The translations under genes and the position numbers were made by a program. DNA of 13,997 nucleotides from Bacteroidota bacterium (GTDB taxonomy: Bacteria; Bacteroidota; Bacteroidia; Bacteroidales; B18-G4). Positions within the stretch are counted from its first letter, which is position 1; every line of letters begins with the position of its first letter. The stretch is from assembly GCA_003648575.1 (NCBI GenBank), contig QMPN01000055.1, forward strand, positions 1-13,997, given 5' to 3'. Positions 5,992 to 13,377 of this stretch are shown here, piece by piece. Under the pieces are notes generated by a model, which was not told the origin of the DNA, made no database searches, and worked only from the letters and a program-made list of their open reading frames with translations.

Positions 5992-6683
5992 ACAGAAAAC
6001 TGAAAATATTCATGGTAGAGGATGACAAGAACTTCGGTGCTGTCATGAAGTCGTACCTCAGCATATATGATTATGAGGTGGAGTGGGTCGACGATGGTGC
6101 CCTGGCTATGGATGTTTTTAATGCTCAGAATTTCGACTTATGTATTCTCGATGTGATGCTTCCACATGTAGATGGCTTTACCATTGCTGCCGGGATCCGG
6201 AAAAAGAATGAGCATATTCCCATCATCTTCCTCACAGCCAAAACCCTGAAGAAAGACATTATGGAAGGCTTCCGTATAGGTGCGGATGATTATATCACCA
6301 AGCCTTTCGATTCGGAGGTGTTGCTTATGAAGATAAGAGCCATTCTTAAGAGAAACACCTTGTTAAAGGCCTCACCGGAACGGGATGAGTTCACGATAGG
6401 CATGTATAGCTTCAATGCTGCCCTGAGGATCATAAGGCATGATGATCAGGAGCAAAAGCTATCTCCCAAAGAATCAGAACTCCTCAGGATGCTGTGCACA
6501 CATATGAATAAGGTTCTTCCCCGGGAAGAGGCCCTGAACAGCATTTGGGGCGAGGAAAGTTACTTTACCACAAGGAGCATGGATGTATTCATGAGCAAGC
6601 TTAGAAAATACCTGAAAGATGATCCCAGTGTGGAGATCGCAACTGTTCATGGAAGCGGATACATTCTGAAGTCTGAACTTTGA
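5988..6683 (+). CDS. OmpR-family response regulator (RprY-like)
   Basis: The 231-residue protein has a receiver domain (about 5-120) with acidic pocket E11-D12-D13, phospho-acceptor D55 in LCILDVMLP, T83 in FLTAK and K105 in DYITKPF, so it should be phosphorylatable. Residues about 130-231 form a winged-helix DNA-binding domain (LSPKESELLRML, then TRSMDVFMSKLRKYL and VHGSGYIL). It resembles Bacteroides RprY. Its start overlaps the kinase stop as ATGA, which implies translational coupling. The phased GTTAA boxes upstream of the operon are plausible targets. The last residues (K-S-E-L) and the TGA stop lie inside heptamer array D. Confidence 0.95.
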   Translation: MNRKLKIFMVEDDKNFGAVMKSYLSIYDYEVEWVDDGALAMDVFNAQNFDLCILDVMLPHVDGFTIAAGIRKKNEHIPIIFLTAKTLKKDIMEGFRIGADDYITKPFDSEVLLMKIRAILKRNTLLKASPERDEFTIGMYSFNAALRIIRHDDQEQKLSPKESELLRMLCTHMNKVLPREEALNSIWGEESYFTTRSMDVFMSKLRKYLKDDPSVEIATVHGSGYILKSEL

Positions 6684-6701
6684 AGTCAGAAGTCATAAGT
6701 T
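6667..6701 (+). repeat. Heptamer array D (unit TGAAGTC), containing a stop codon
   Basis: Five 7-bp units run from inside the response-regulator gene into the intergenic region. Units one to three begin with TGA (6667, 6674, 6681), which puts TGA in all three plus-strand frames; the third is the gene's own stop codon. The units depart slightly from N-R-R-R-T-R-C at positions five and six. The array is on the coding strand of the gene it ends. Confidence 0.85.
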
Positions 6702-6751
6702 ATTTTAGAAATCAATTTCGTCTTTCCGGTATCTGAGTTCCTGCACTTGTT

Positions 6752-6763
6752 TGCCAGCTGGCA
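6752..6763. other. Perfect 12-bp palindrome TGCCAGCTGGCA
   Basis: This is a self-complementary 12-mer in the 154-bp gap before the T9SS operon, ending 18 bases before the candidate -33 element. It could be a dimeric regulator site. It is too short and lacks a T-tract, so it is not an intrinsic terminator. It may be chance. Confidence 0.3.
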
Positions 6764-6781
6764 CTTTCCGTATAGCTCTGC

Positions 6782-6812
6782 TTGTTAAGAAGAGAGAATA
6801 TTTGTATATTTA
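6782..6812 (+). promoter_or_regulatory. Candidate promoter of the T9SS operon
   Basis: TTG at 6782-6784 is followed after 20 bases by TATATTTA at 6805-6812, a seven-of-eight match to TAnnTTTG at about the spacing usual for Bacteroidota sigma-ABfr promoters. The operon's ATG is 25 bases further on. The flanking sequence is AT-rich, so a chance match is possible. Confidence 0.4.
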
Positions 6813-6837
6813 TAGCTGAATATAAACCAATTGCGCT

Positions 6838-8373
6838 ATGAAAAAGATCTTTTCTGCTTTATTTCTTGCCATGTTCATGACAGGAATTGCTTATTCTCAG
6901 GATATATTATGGATACGTAGTGAAAATGTGAACGACATTCTGGGAGGAGTGTTTTTGGGTCTTGATGCGAACGACAATGTTTATGTTGGTGCCACCGGAA
7001 ACACAGGATTATACGTGATCAAATATGATCAGAATGGCATGTCGCAATTTATTGCCGGCGTCGACACTGCAAGGTATTTCTGCGGCATGACCGTGACACC
7101 TGATGGAAAATCATTCCTCGCGGGTGGACGCGATCAAATCCCAAACGGCAAGGATGGGGCCTTACTTGCCTATGAATCCAATGGAACAGCAATTTATAAT
7201 CAATATTACAATTTTGCTGATAAAACTGATGAGTTCCAGGATCTTTTTGTTGATGACAACAATTATGCGTACATCACAGGTGCAGCCCGTGATGCCATTG
7301 AGACCTATGCCCTGACCATAAAGTATTCACCCTCAGGTGCTCCTCAATGGATACAACACTATGGTACAACACTGGACAGATACAAGGGAAAAAAGTTGAA
7401 AGTGAGCTCATCAGGAGATGTCTATGTAACGGGTACCGTATTGCTAAACAGCACGCAGACTACTGACGTCTTTGTGCTCAAATACGATGCAAGCGGCAAC
7501 CTTCTTCTTGATATTCACTTCAATATCGGGGGATATACAGAATGCATCCCCAAATTTATATTACTTGATGATGGTGGAAATATGTATGTTGGTGGCCGTC
7601 TCGCTACTAACCTGGACTATGCAGGATTTGTGATTAAACTCGATGATGGAAATTTGATGTGGACAAAAATCATCACCGGCCCGAACAACGGAATGTCAAT
7701 CGAGGATGCCGCATTTGATTTCGAAGGCAATATCATTATAGCAGGAGGATATCACGATCCCAGGGATGCATATTATGCCAGGATGTCCCCGGCTGGTGAT
7801 TTTATTTTCGAAAAAACCTACAACGGGATTGGCAACGATATGGATGCTTTCTTAAGGGTTATTACAAAAGATGAGTTTATATATCTGAGCGGGATAACCA
7901 CTAGAATTGGAACCCTCTGGGATTACCTGATACTTAAAGCCAATGCAGATGGCGAAATAATGTGGGAAACGCATTATAATGGCTCTCAATATCAAAATGA
8001 TGTAGTATATGATATCGCATTGGATAATGAAGATAATGTAATCGTAACAGGTACATCGGCCGAACAGGGCGGACAGCATTGTACCACCATAAAATATTCA
8101 AATTCCCTGGGTATTCAGGAGGATGATATTTCCGGAATTAAAACCCTCCAGGTCTATCCCAACCCTGCCAATGCAATGCTTTACATTGATTATCTTCCTG
8201 ACAACAGGGATGCAGAATACACTATCAGTGATATTAGCGGCAGAATTTTAAGTACGGGGATATTAAACAATTCGAATCAGGGAATCGATATTGCAAAGTA
8301 TTCCAATGGCATTTATCTGCTCAGCATTCAAGATGGATCGAAGCGTTTCAATGCTAAGTTTGTTAAACATTAA
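6838..8373 (+). CDS. Secreted beta-propeller protein with T9SS type A sorting domain
   Basis: The 511-residue protein has a signal peptide (MKKIFSALFLAMFMTGIAYSQ) and a body of about eight strand motifs of the [DG]N-h-h-h-[TG]G kind (DNVYVGATG, NYAYITGAA, GDVYVTGTV, GNMYVGGRL, GNIIIAGGY, DNVIVTGTS and others), as in SBBP-type beta-propellers. Residues 437-511 are a T9SS C-terminal domain: VYPNPAN, ISDISGR, NGIYLLSI and a final KFVKH. It should cross the outer membrane by type IX secretion and be anchored or released after CTD removal. No catalytic residues are apparent, so binding or scaffolding is likely. It is the first of three closely packed genes; the second is a paralogue of similar length after 11 bases. 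Confidence 0.9.
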   Translation: MKKIFSALFLAMFMTGIAYSQDILWIRSENVNDILGGVFLGLDANDNVYVGATGNTGLYVIKYDQNGMSQFIAGVDTARYFCGMTVTPDGKSFLAGGRDQIPNGKDGALLAYESNGTAIYNQYYNFADKTDEFQDLFVDDNNYAYITGAARDAIETYALTIKYSPSGAPQWIQHYGTTLDRYKGKKLKVSSSGDVYVTGTVLLNSTQTTDVFVLKYDASGNLLLDIHFNIGGYTECIPKFILLDDGGNMYVGGRLATNLDYAGFVIKLDDGNLMWTKIITGPNNGMSIEDAAFDFEGNIIIAGGYHDPRDAYYARMSPAGDFIFEKTYNGIGNDMDAFLRVITKDEFIYLSGITTRIGTLWDYLILKANADGEIMWETHYNGSQYQNDVVYDIALDNEDNVIVTGTSAEQGGQHCTTIKYSNSLGIQEDDISGIKTLQVYPNPANAMLYIDYLPDNRDAEYTISDISGRILSTGILNNSNQGIDIAKYSNGIYLLSIQDGSKRFNAKFVKH

Positions 8374-8384
8374 GAAATACGATT

Positions 8385-9935
8385 ATGAAAGAACTTCTTC
8401 TTTATGCAATTCTTGCATTGTTTATGACAGGCTTAACCCAATCCCAGGAATTGCTATGGTCTAATAGTGAGGATTTTAACGGTCTGTATACCGGGTCTTT
8501 TATTAATACTGATGCTTATAATAACGTTTTTACAGGCGCCAAAGGAACGGGCAAAATGTATGTGATCAAATATGATCAGGCAGGTGCTATACAATTCATC
8601 ATCGGGGATGACAATACCAGTTCATTCCATAATATGGTAGTTGATAATGAAGGGAGGTCATTTCTGGCAGGAAGCAGCTATCAAACCATGACAAAAACAG
8701 ATGGACTTATACATGCTTATGAGCCGGACGGAACAGAGCATTATACCCACTATTACAATTATATGGATGATACCGATGAGTTTTGGGATATTTATGTTGA
8801 TGAAAACAACTATACCTATGTCACAGGTGAAGCAAATGATGCCAGTGACCGCTATGCACTCACTATAAAATATTCACCTGCAGGTTCACCACAATGGGTA
8901 CAGCACTATGGTTCAAACCCGAACAAATATATGGGAATGAAGGTCAATGTGAATGCATCCGGGGAGGTCTTCGCAACAGGTGTATTCGCAAATACTATGC
9001 TGCAAACTATTGATCTCTTCATGGTCAAATATGATGAAAACGGTAACCTTGTCTCCGAATTTGAAACCAGTTTCGCTGGGTCAGGGTACAGTGAATGTAT
9101 CCCGCAATTTGCCTTACTTGACGCTAGCGATAACCTGTTTATTGGCGGTATTATTAGCAATACAGGAACGGACTTTGCAGGATTTCTGATCAGAGTCACC
9201 GCTGGCAATTTGATCTGGACACAAATATTTACCAGCCCCAATGACTATGTAATACTTTATGACGGAGCTTTGGATGCCGCAGGTAATATTATCATAGGAG
9301 GCTTGTACAGAGATGGTGCTATTGATGCATATTATGCAAAGATCTCCCCAACTGGGGGATTGCTTTATGAGAAGACCTATAACGGCACCGGCGACGGGAG
9401 TGATGCTTTCACCAGTCTCGTTACAAAAGATGAGTATACTTACCTGTGCGGTACTGCCGGCGGTATCGGCACTATGTCTGATTACCTTATCCTTAAAGTA
9501 AACAGCAATGGCGAAGAGATGTGGGCAGCCCATTACAATGGCTTTGGGAACGGTGAGGATGTTGCTTATGACATCGTTCTGGACCATGAGGATAATGTCA
9601 TTGTTACCGGATCATCAATTGAACAGGCAGGGCAGTTTTGTACCACGCTTAAATTTTCAAATACTCTTGGAATTTATGATCATGAAGGGCTTGGACCACA
9701 TGCCCTTGAAATATATCCAAATCCTGCAGGAGAACGAATAAAACTGAAATATGACGTAGAATCAGCCGATGCATACTACAACATAACAGGAGTATCAGGA
9801 AAGCTTATAAAAACAGTCAAACTGAATGAGGTAGCTGTGCATGAAATTGATTTAGGAAATGTACCAGCAGGTATTTATTTCATACAGCTGAGTGATGGGC
9901 TAAAACATTACTATGCTAAATTTGTGAAGCAATAG
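8385..9935 (+). CDS. Secreted beta-propeller protein with T9SS domain, paralogue of the preceding gene
   Basis: The 516-residue protein aligns along its whole length with its neighbour: a signal peptide (cut near LTQSQ), the same eight strand motifs in the same order (NNVFTGAKG, NYTYVTGEA, DNLFIGGII, GNIIIGGLY, DNVIVTGSS and others), and a T9SS domain at 441-516 (IYPNPAG, GVSGKLI, AGIYFIQL, final KFVKQ). Shared long segments such as KYSP-G-PQW-QHYG show a tandem duplication that has since diverged a lot. Both copies have intact reading frames and both ends conserved, so both are likely in use. The following gene starts 8 bases after the stop. Residues with charge differences lie mostly between strands, as expected if ligand surfaces have diverged; this is an inference by eye. 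Confidence 0.9.
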   Translation: MKELLLYAILALFMTGLTQSQELLWSNSEDFNGLYTGSFINTDAYNNVFTGAKGTGKMYVIKYDQAGAIQFIIGDDNTSSFHNMVVDNEGRSFLAGSSYQTMTKTDGLIHAYEPDGTEHYTHYYNYMDDTDEFWDIYVDENNYTYVTGEANDASDRYALTIKYSPAGSPQWVQHYGSNPNKYMGMKVNVNASGEVFATGVFANTMLQTIDLFMVKYDENGNLVSEFETSFAGSGYSECIPQFALLDASDNLFIGGIISNTGTDFAGFLIRVTAGNLIWTQIFTSPNDYVILYDGALDAAGNIIIGGLYRDGAIDAYYAKISPTGGLLYEKTYNGTGDGSDAFTSLVTKDEYTYLCGTAGGIGTMSDYLILKVNSNGEEMWAAHYNGFGNGEDVAYDIVLDHEDNVIVTGSSIEQAGQFCTTLKFSNTLGIYDHEGLGPHALEIYPNPAGERIKLKYDVESADAYYNITGVSGKLIKTVKLNEVAVHEIDLGNVPAGIYFIQLSDGLKHYYAKFVKQ

Positions 9936-9943
9936 TATTCGAT

Positions 9944-10846
9944 ATGCTGAAAGTTCTCACCCGCTTTATTATTTTTATCTTGCTGTCTTCATCTTGTATT
10001 GGCTTATTTGCCCAGGATGAAGGCTATAGCTGGTGGAACAATAAGCACAACTGGGATGGTGTTACCAACTGGATGTATTACCTGAAGTATGCACCTAAAT
10101 ACTTTGGTCCTAATGCACTGCCGGTACCTGAAATTCGCAATGCCCTGATCGAAGACAGGATAAGCCTTGAAACAAGGGCCGACCTGCATTTCAGTAAGGG
10201 AGATAATACGCAGAATCTTTTCTTTAAACTGAAATATCCCTTCTGGGAAGGTCGCCTTGCCCTGGAGATTTATGCAGTGCCTGTAGAGTTTTACAAAATG
10301 GATACTCTCACACGTGATGAGCGGGTATCACGCGACAAGGATGGTGAAGGATATGCTGTCGGAGACCTGTATTTCGGAACCCTGATACAAATCGTAAAAG
10401 GCCATAAGAGCTGGCCCGACCTTTTGCTGGGGATCACCATGCGTACGGCCAGCGGCGGAAACCTTGGCGGAGCACGTTATACAGATGCTCCCGGTTATTA
10501 TTTTGATCTCTCTGCAGGGAAAACATTTTTCTCAGACAAAAAAGTATCCCTGCGGCCTTACGCTATGCTTGGTTTTTATGTGTGGCAGACCAACCGCGAC
10601 GACTGGCGGCAGAATGATGCTTTCTTATATGGGCTTGGATTATCGCTCTTCAATCAAAAGTTCGAGTGCAATGCCAAATACGGCGGTTATAAGGGATATA
10701 TTGGCAACGGTGACGCCCCCATGGTGTTTCGTGCCAATGTTATCTATAAGCTCCCCAAAACGCATTTTAAGCTTGCATTCCAGCAGGGCTTGCAGGATTT
10801 TGATTATTCAACTATTAGCCTGGGAGCGGTATTCTATTTCAAATAG
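9944..10846 (+). CDS. Outer-membrane beta-barrel-like protein of unknown function
   Basis: The 300-residue protein has a signal peptide ending GLFAQ; a Cys at 17 within SSSC is not a good lipobox. The mature part starts with a Trp/Asn-rich patch (YSWWNNKHNWDGVTNWMYY) and continues as alternating amphipathic strands, ending SLGAVFYFK, the aromatic-ended last strand usual in outer-membrane barrels. There is no T9SS sorting domain. Its 8-base spacing from the paralogous secreted proteins suggests a joint function, for example a surface anchor or partner for them, but this is inference. I do not recognise a named family. The stop codon TAG is the first triplet of heptamer array E, and the gene is convergent with the zinc permease gene with 17 bases between them. 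Confidence 0.75.
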   Translation: MLKVLTRFIIFILLSSSCIGLFAQDEGYSWWNNKHNWDGVTNWMYYLKYAPKYFGPNALPVPEIRNALIEDRISLETRADLHFSKGDNTQNLFFKLKYPFWEGRLALEIYAVPVEFYKMDTLTRDERVSRDKDGEGYAVGDLYFGTLIQIVKGHKSWPDLLLGITMRTASGGNLGGARYTDAPGYYFDLSAGKTFFSDKKVSLRPYAMLGFYVWQTNRDDWRQNDAFLYGLGLSLFNQKFECNAKYGGYKGYIGNGDAPMVFRANVIYKLPKTHFKLAFQQGLQDFDYSTISLGAVFYFK

Positions 10847-10878
10847 ATGCTGGATACTGGATACTAGATGCTGGATGT
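10844..10878 (+). repeat. Heptamer array E (unit TGGATAC / TAGATGC) shared by two convergent gene ends
   Basis: Five units start exactly at the stop codon of the barrel-like gene: TAGATGC, two of TGGATAC, TAGATGC again, then TGGATGT. The TAG of the first unit is that gene's stop. On the minus strand the permease gene ends inside the array: its stop TAG is the complement of 10864-10866 and its last residues (S-S-I) are repeat-encoded. Both convergent genes thus end in one 35-bp array, leaving no unique intergenic sequence. Confidence 0.9.
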
Positions 10879-11682
10879 TTTGAGGATGATCCATTTCATT
10901 ATTCTTGCAACAAAGAAAAGGCTCACCAGGAAAAAGATGATCGCGGCCCCGGAGGGGATGTCGAAAAGATAAGAAAGTATGAGTCCTGAGATGGTTCCCA
11001 GCAGGGCGATCAGCACCGAGAATATCATGATATTGAAAAAGCGCTTCACAAACATGTTGGCGATAGTTTGTGGTATGGTCAGCAATGAGATCACCAGTAT
11101 GATCCCGACCACGCGGATATTGAATACAATTGTAAGGGCCACCAGGCTGATCATTACATATTTGATCATATTTACGGGTAGCCTCCTGGCGCGGGCAAAC
11201 TCTTCGTCGAAGGCAATATAAAGGATATGCTTGAACTGAAGGGTGAAAAAGATGATTATCACAATGCACAGGACCAGAAGCATATACAGGTCTGATGTGT
11301 TCACCGTCAGGATATTTCCAAAGAGGTATGACATCAGATTGGGTGCATAGCCCGGTGTCATAAATACGAAGATCACACCAACCGCCATTCCCAGTGCCCA
11401 TAAGATAGCAATGGCTGAATCTTCCCTGATCTCAGTCCGCCTGGAAGAATATTCAATACCTAAAGCTGAGAATACAGCAAATATTGCAGCTCCCAGGATG
11501 GGATTGATACCAAAATAATATCCCAGTCCTATGCCACCGAAAGAGGCGTGGGTGATCCCTCCACTGATAAAAACAATTCGTTTTGAGACAATATATGTGC
11601 CCATGATGCCGCAACTGACCGCTGCAAGCATTGCTGCAAGCATTGCGTTCCTGAAAAAGTCATATGACAGTAGTTCATGCAT
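10864..11682 (-). CDS. znuB: Metal ABC transporter permease (ABC-3 family, zinc-type)
   Basis: I start at the ATG at 11682, giving 272 residues; a TTG one codon earlier is less likely. The protein has about seven or eight hydrophobic helices and ABC-3 family signatures: SKRIVFISGGITHASFGGIG near residue 33, EDSAIAILWALGMAVGV in the middle and a VVGIILVISLLTIPQTIA segment near 200. It is the membrane part of a Zn/Mn/Fe importer; the His-rich partners favour zinc. The ATPase stop and this start overlap as TGATG, so translation is coupled. The C-terminus and stop lie within heptamer array E. Confidence 0.9.
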   Translation of the reverse strand: MHELLSYDFFRNAMLAAMLAAVSCGIMGTYIVSKRIVFISGGITHASFGGIGLGYYFGINPILGAAIFAVFSALGIEYSSRRTEIREDSAIAILWALGMAVGVIFVFMTPGYAPNLMSYLFGNILTVNTSDLYMLLVLCIVIIIFFTLQFKHILYIAFDEEFARARRLPVNMIKYVMISLVALTIVFNIRVVGIILVISLLTIPQTIANMFVKRFFNIMIFSVLIALLGTISGLILSYLFDIPSGAAIIFFLVSLFFVARIMKWIILKTSSI

Positions 11683-12461
11683 CAATGTTGGTGTTCGTGA
11701 TCGTGCTTATGATCATGTTTTCCCAGCACGGTATGAGGTACATCCCCATGTGTGATGATTTGTACCGGGCAGTTATAAGAAGCAAGTTGCTTATTAGTAA
11801 TAATATTCGACGGATGATGGTGCAAGTGTTTATTTACACATGCAATGCTTTTTATATATGAGGTGATGGTACCTACATCATGCGAAACGAGGAACACCGC
11901 CATTTTATGGTTCAGCTCCTTAAGTTCTTCATACAACTCCTTTTCAAACAAATTATCGACATAGGTATCCGGTTCATCCAGAATGAGCAGCTCAGGTTCT
12001 GATATAAGCGACCTGCACAGGAATACACGCTGCATCTCCCCTCCCGAAAGGTTTCCGATGGGCTTGCGGCTTAAGGAGGAGATCCCCAGCCGGTCCATCC
12101 AATAAACTGCCTTTTCTTTTTCATCCCCTGTATGCTTTGAAACAAATTTATGTGTAGATGGCAGTCCTGAAAGGATAACATCCTGCACAGTGATTGGAAA
12201 TTTCTTATCGAAAGAATGTACCTGCGGAAGGTATCCGATCTTGGTATTTCCTGTATCATGCGACAGGTGATAAATGATCTTTCCTTTATCCGGTCTGAGC
12301 AAGCCCAGCATGAGCTTTACAAGGGTAGTTTTTCCACCTCCGTTGGGACCAATTACTCCTATAAAATCACTCTTCCTGACCTCAAGGTTGATATCCTGCA
12401 ATATAGAGACACCGTCAAAACTGACGCTGGCGTTTTCTATTTTGAGGAGGAGATCACTCAT
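11682..12461 (-). CDS. znuC: Metal ABC transporter ATPase with His-rich C-terminal tail
   Basis: The 259-residue protein has Walker A GPNGGGKTT (38-46), Q-loop YLPQ (Q80), signature LSGGEMQR (138-145), Walker B LLILDEP (158-164) and the H-loop SHD (H194), so it is a complete ATPase of the type paired with ABC-3 permeases. The last residues, KHDHKHDHEHQH, form a His/Asp metal-binding tail, and an HLHHH patch lies near 212-216. Such a tail may sense or buffer zinc at the transporter, which is inference. It overlaps the binding-protein gene by 8 bases and the permease gene by one. The D-loop reads DEPDTYVDN rather than the commoner DEPTTGVD. Confidence 0.93.
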   Translation of the reverse strand: MSDLLLKIENASVSFDGVSILQDINLEVRKSDFIGVIGPNGGGKTTLVKLMLGLLRPDKGKIIYHLSHDTGNTKIGYLPQVHSFDKKFPITVQDVILSGLPSTHKFVSKHTGDEKEKAVYWMDRLGISSLSRKPIGNLSGGEMQRVFLCRSLISEPELLILDEPDTYVDNLFEKELYEELKELNHKMAVFLVSHDVGTITSYIKSIACVNKHLHHHPSNIITNKQLASYNCPVQIITHGDVPHTVLGKHDHKHDHEHQH

Positions 12462-13320
12462 TGTCGAAAGAAGACTTCAGACTGAGGGTTATTCTTTTCA
12501 TTTCTGCCGGCCAGTCGATTGATAGCGGGTCGATCTGCACAACATTTGCACCGATTTCTTCTGCAATGATCTCTGCATTACGCATATCAAATTCTTTCTG
12601 AACGAATATAGTCTTGATGCCGGCAGCCCTGGCCTGATCAATAACCTCTTTCATATGGGCTGGAGATGGCTCTTTACCTTCATATTCAATGCTCATCTGG
12701 GTCAGCTCGTATGCATCTGCATAGTATCCCAGCGAAGGATGAAAGATAAGGAAGCTTTCTCCCTTGTGTCCGGCAAGCTCCCTCGAAGCAAAGTTGTTTG
12801 CACCTTTGATCTCGACCATCAATTTTGAATAGTTTCTTCTTAATTGAGGCTTATTTTCCGGGAATAATTTCTCCATCTCACCAAAAATACGCCTGGCCAT
12901 CACCTCCATATTCGCCGGCGACATCCATGTATGGGGATCAACTCCTCGATGCGAATGATCGCCATGTTTATAATCGATGCCTCTTAGAGGCAGATTAGCA
13001 GAAAGATCAACAATTCTTAAGTCCGGATTAATATCCATGATATTGGAAATCCATGCCTGTTCAAAGCCAATGTGTCCTATCCTCAAGTAGACTAATGCAT
13101 CTCCAAGGGATTTCATATCTGAGGGAGTAGCTTCCCAGGTAGCCGGGCTGGCACCGGGAGGCACCATTACCACAACATCGGCCAGTGTATCTATTATGCT
13201 CTTAACCAGGTACACCTGAGGAACAACACTTACAGCGATAACAGGACCTGAAGGTTCTTTTTTTTCAGTTTCGCAGGAAACCAGGCCTATCAGGAGGAAA
13301 ATGATAAGGAATCTATTCAT
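12454..13320 (-). CDS. znuA: Zinc-type ABC transporter substrate-binding lipoprotein (TroA/ZnuA family)
   Basis: The 288-residue protein has a lipoprotein signal with LVSC (C16). The cluster-9 fold is clear: VPPGASPATWEATPSDM, YLRIGHIGFE, a loop with H119, H122 and H124, then GVDPHTWMSP (H130), IFHPSLGYY (H194) and VQIDPLS (D264). These last three match known metal ligands. The fourth, the His expected at the position of Ala60 in PPGASPH, is replaced by Ala. So either the site uses three ligands plus water, or one of the loop His residues substitutes, or a lineage-specific variant exists. It is the first gene of the importer operon, and a TATCTTTG box lies 14 bases upstream. The His-rich loop favours zinc over manganese. 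Confidence 0.9.
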   Translation of the reverse strand: MNRFLIIFLLIGLVSCETEKKEPSGPVIAVSVVPQVYLVKSIIDTLADVVVMVPPGASPATWEATPSDMKSLGDALVYLRIGHIGFEQAWISNIMDINPDLRIVDLSANLPLRGIDYKHGDHSHRGVDPHTWMSPANMEVMARRIFGEMEKLFPENKPQLRRNYSKLMVEIKGANNFASRELAGHKGESFLIFHPSLGYYADAYELTQMSIEYEGKEPSPAHMKEVIDQARAAGIKTIFVQKEFDMRNAEIIAEEIGANVVQIDPLSIDWPAEMKRITLSLKSSFDNE

Positions 13321-13334
13321 AGTTGCTTTTTTTA

Positions 13335-13342
13335 CAAAGATA
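13335..13342 (-). promoter_or_regulatory. Candidate -7 box (TATCTTTG) of the zinc importer operon
   Basis: The minus strand reads TATCTTTG, a full match to TAnnTTTG, 14 bases upstream of the ATG at 13320. This implies a leader of only about ten bases. Heptamer array F occupies the adjacent upstream stretch where a -33 element would be sought. I could not find a convincing Zur-type inverted repeat nearby. Confidence 0.45.
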
Positions 13343-13349
13343 AACCTTT

Positions 13350-13377
13350 TCAGTTTTGAGTGCTGAGTGTTGAGTTA
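13350..13377 (+). repeat. Heptamer array F (unit TGAGTGC)
   Basis: Three units begin with TGA at 13357, 13364 and 13371, and a weaker unit precedes them. TGA in three units 7 bases apart covers all three plus-strand frames. The array lies just upstream of the candidate zinc-operon promoter, and no recognised gene ends here on the plus strand, so a purely stop-related role is not obvious at this site. Confidence 0.75.

Noticed and set aside
8906..9587. Long minus-strand frames inside the second propeller gene
   Set aside because: They are shadows of a clearly coding plus-strand frame that has a signal peptide, propeller motifs and a T9SS domain.
9944..10000. Barrel-like protein as a lipoprotein
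   Set aside because: The Cys is preceded by SSS rather than a proper lipobox, and a good signal peptidase I site (LFA-Q) follows.
10834..10846. CTATTT-C-AAATAG as a terminator hairpin
   Set aside because: The loop would be one base and no T-tract follows; it lies within the coding end of the barrel-like gene.
114..13377. Heptamer arrays as CRISPR or minisatellite fragments
   Set aside because: Units are 7 bp with no spacers, arrays are only about 35 bp, and no cas genes are present.
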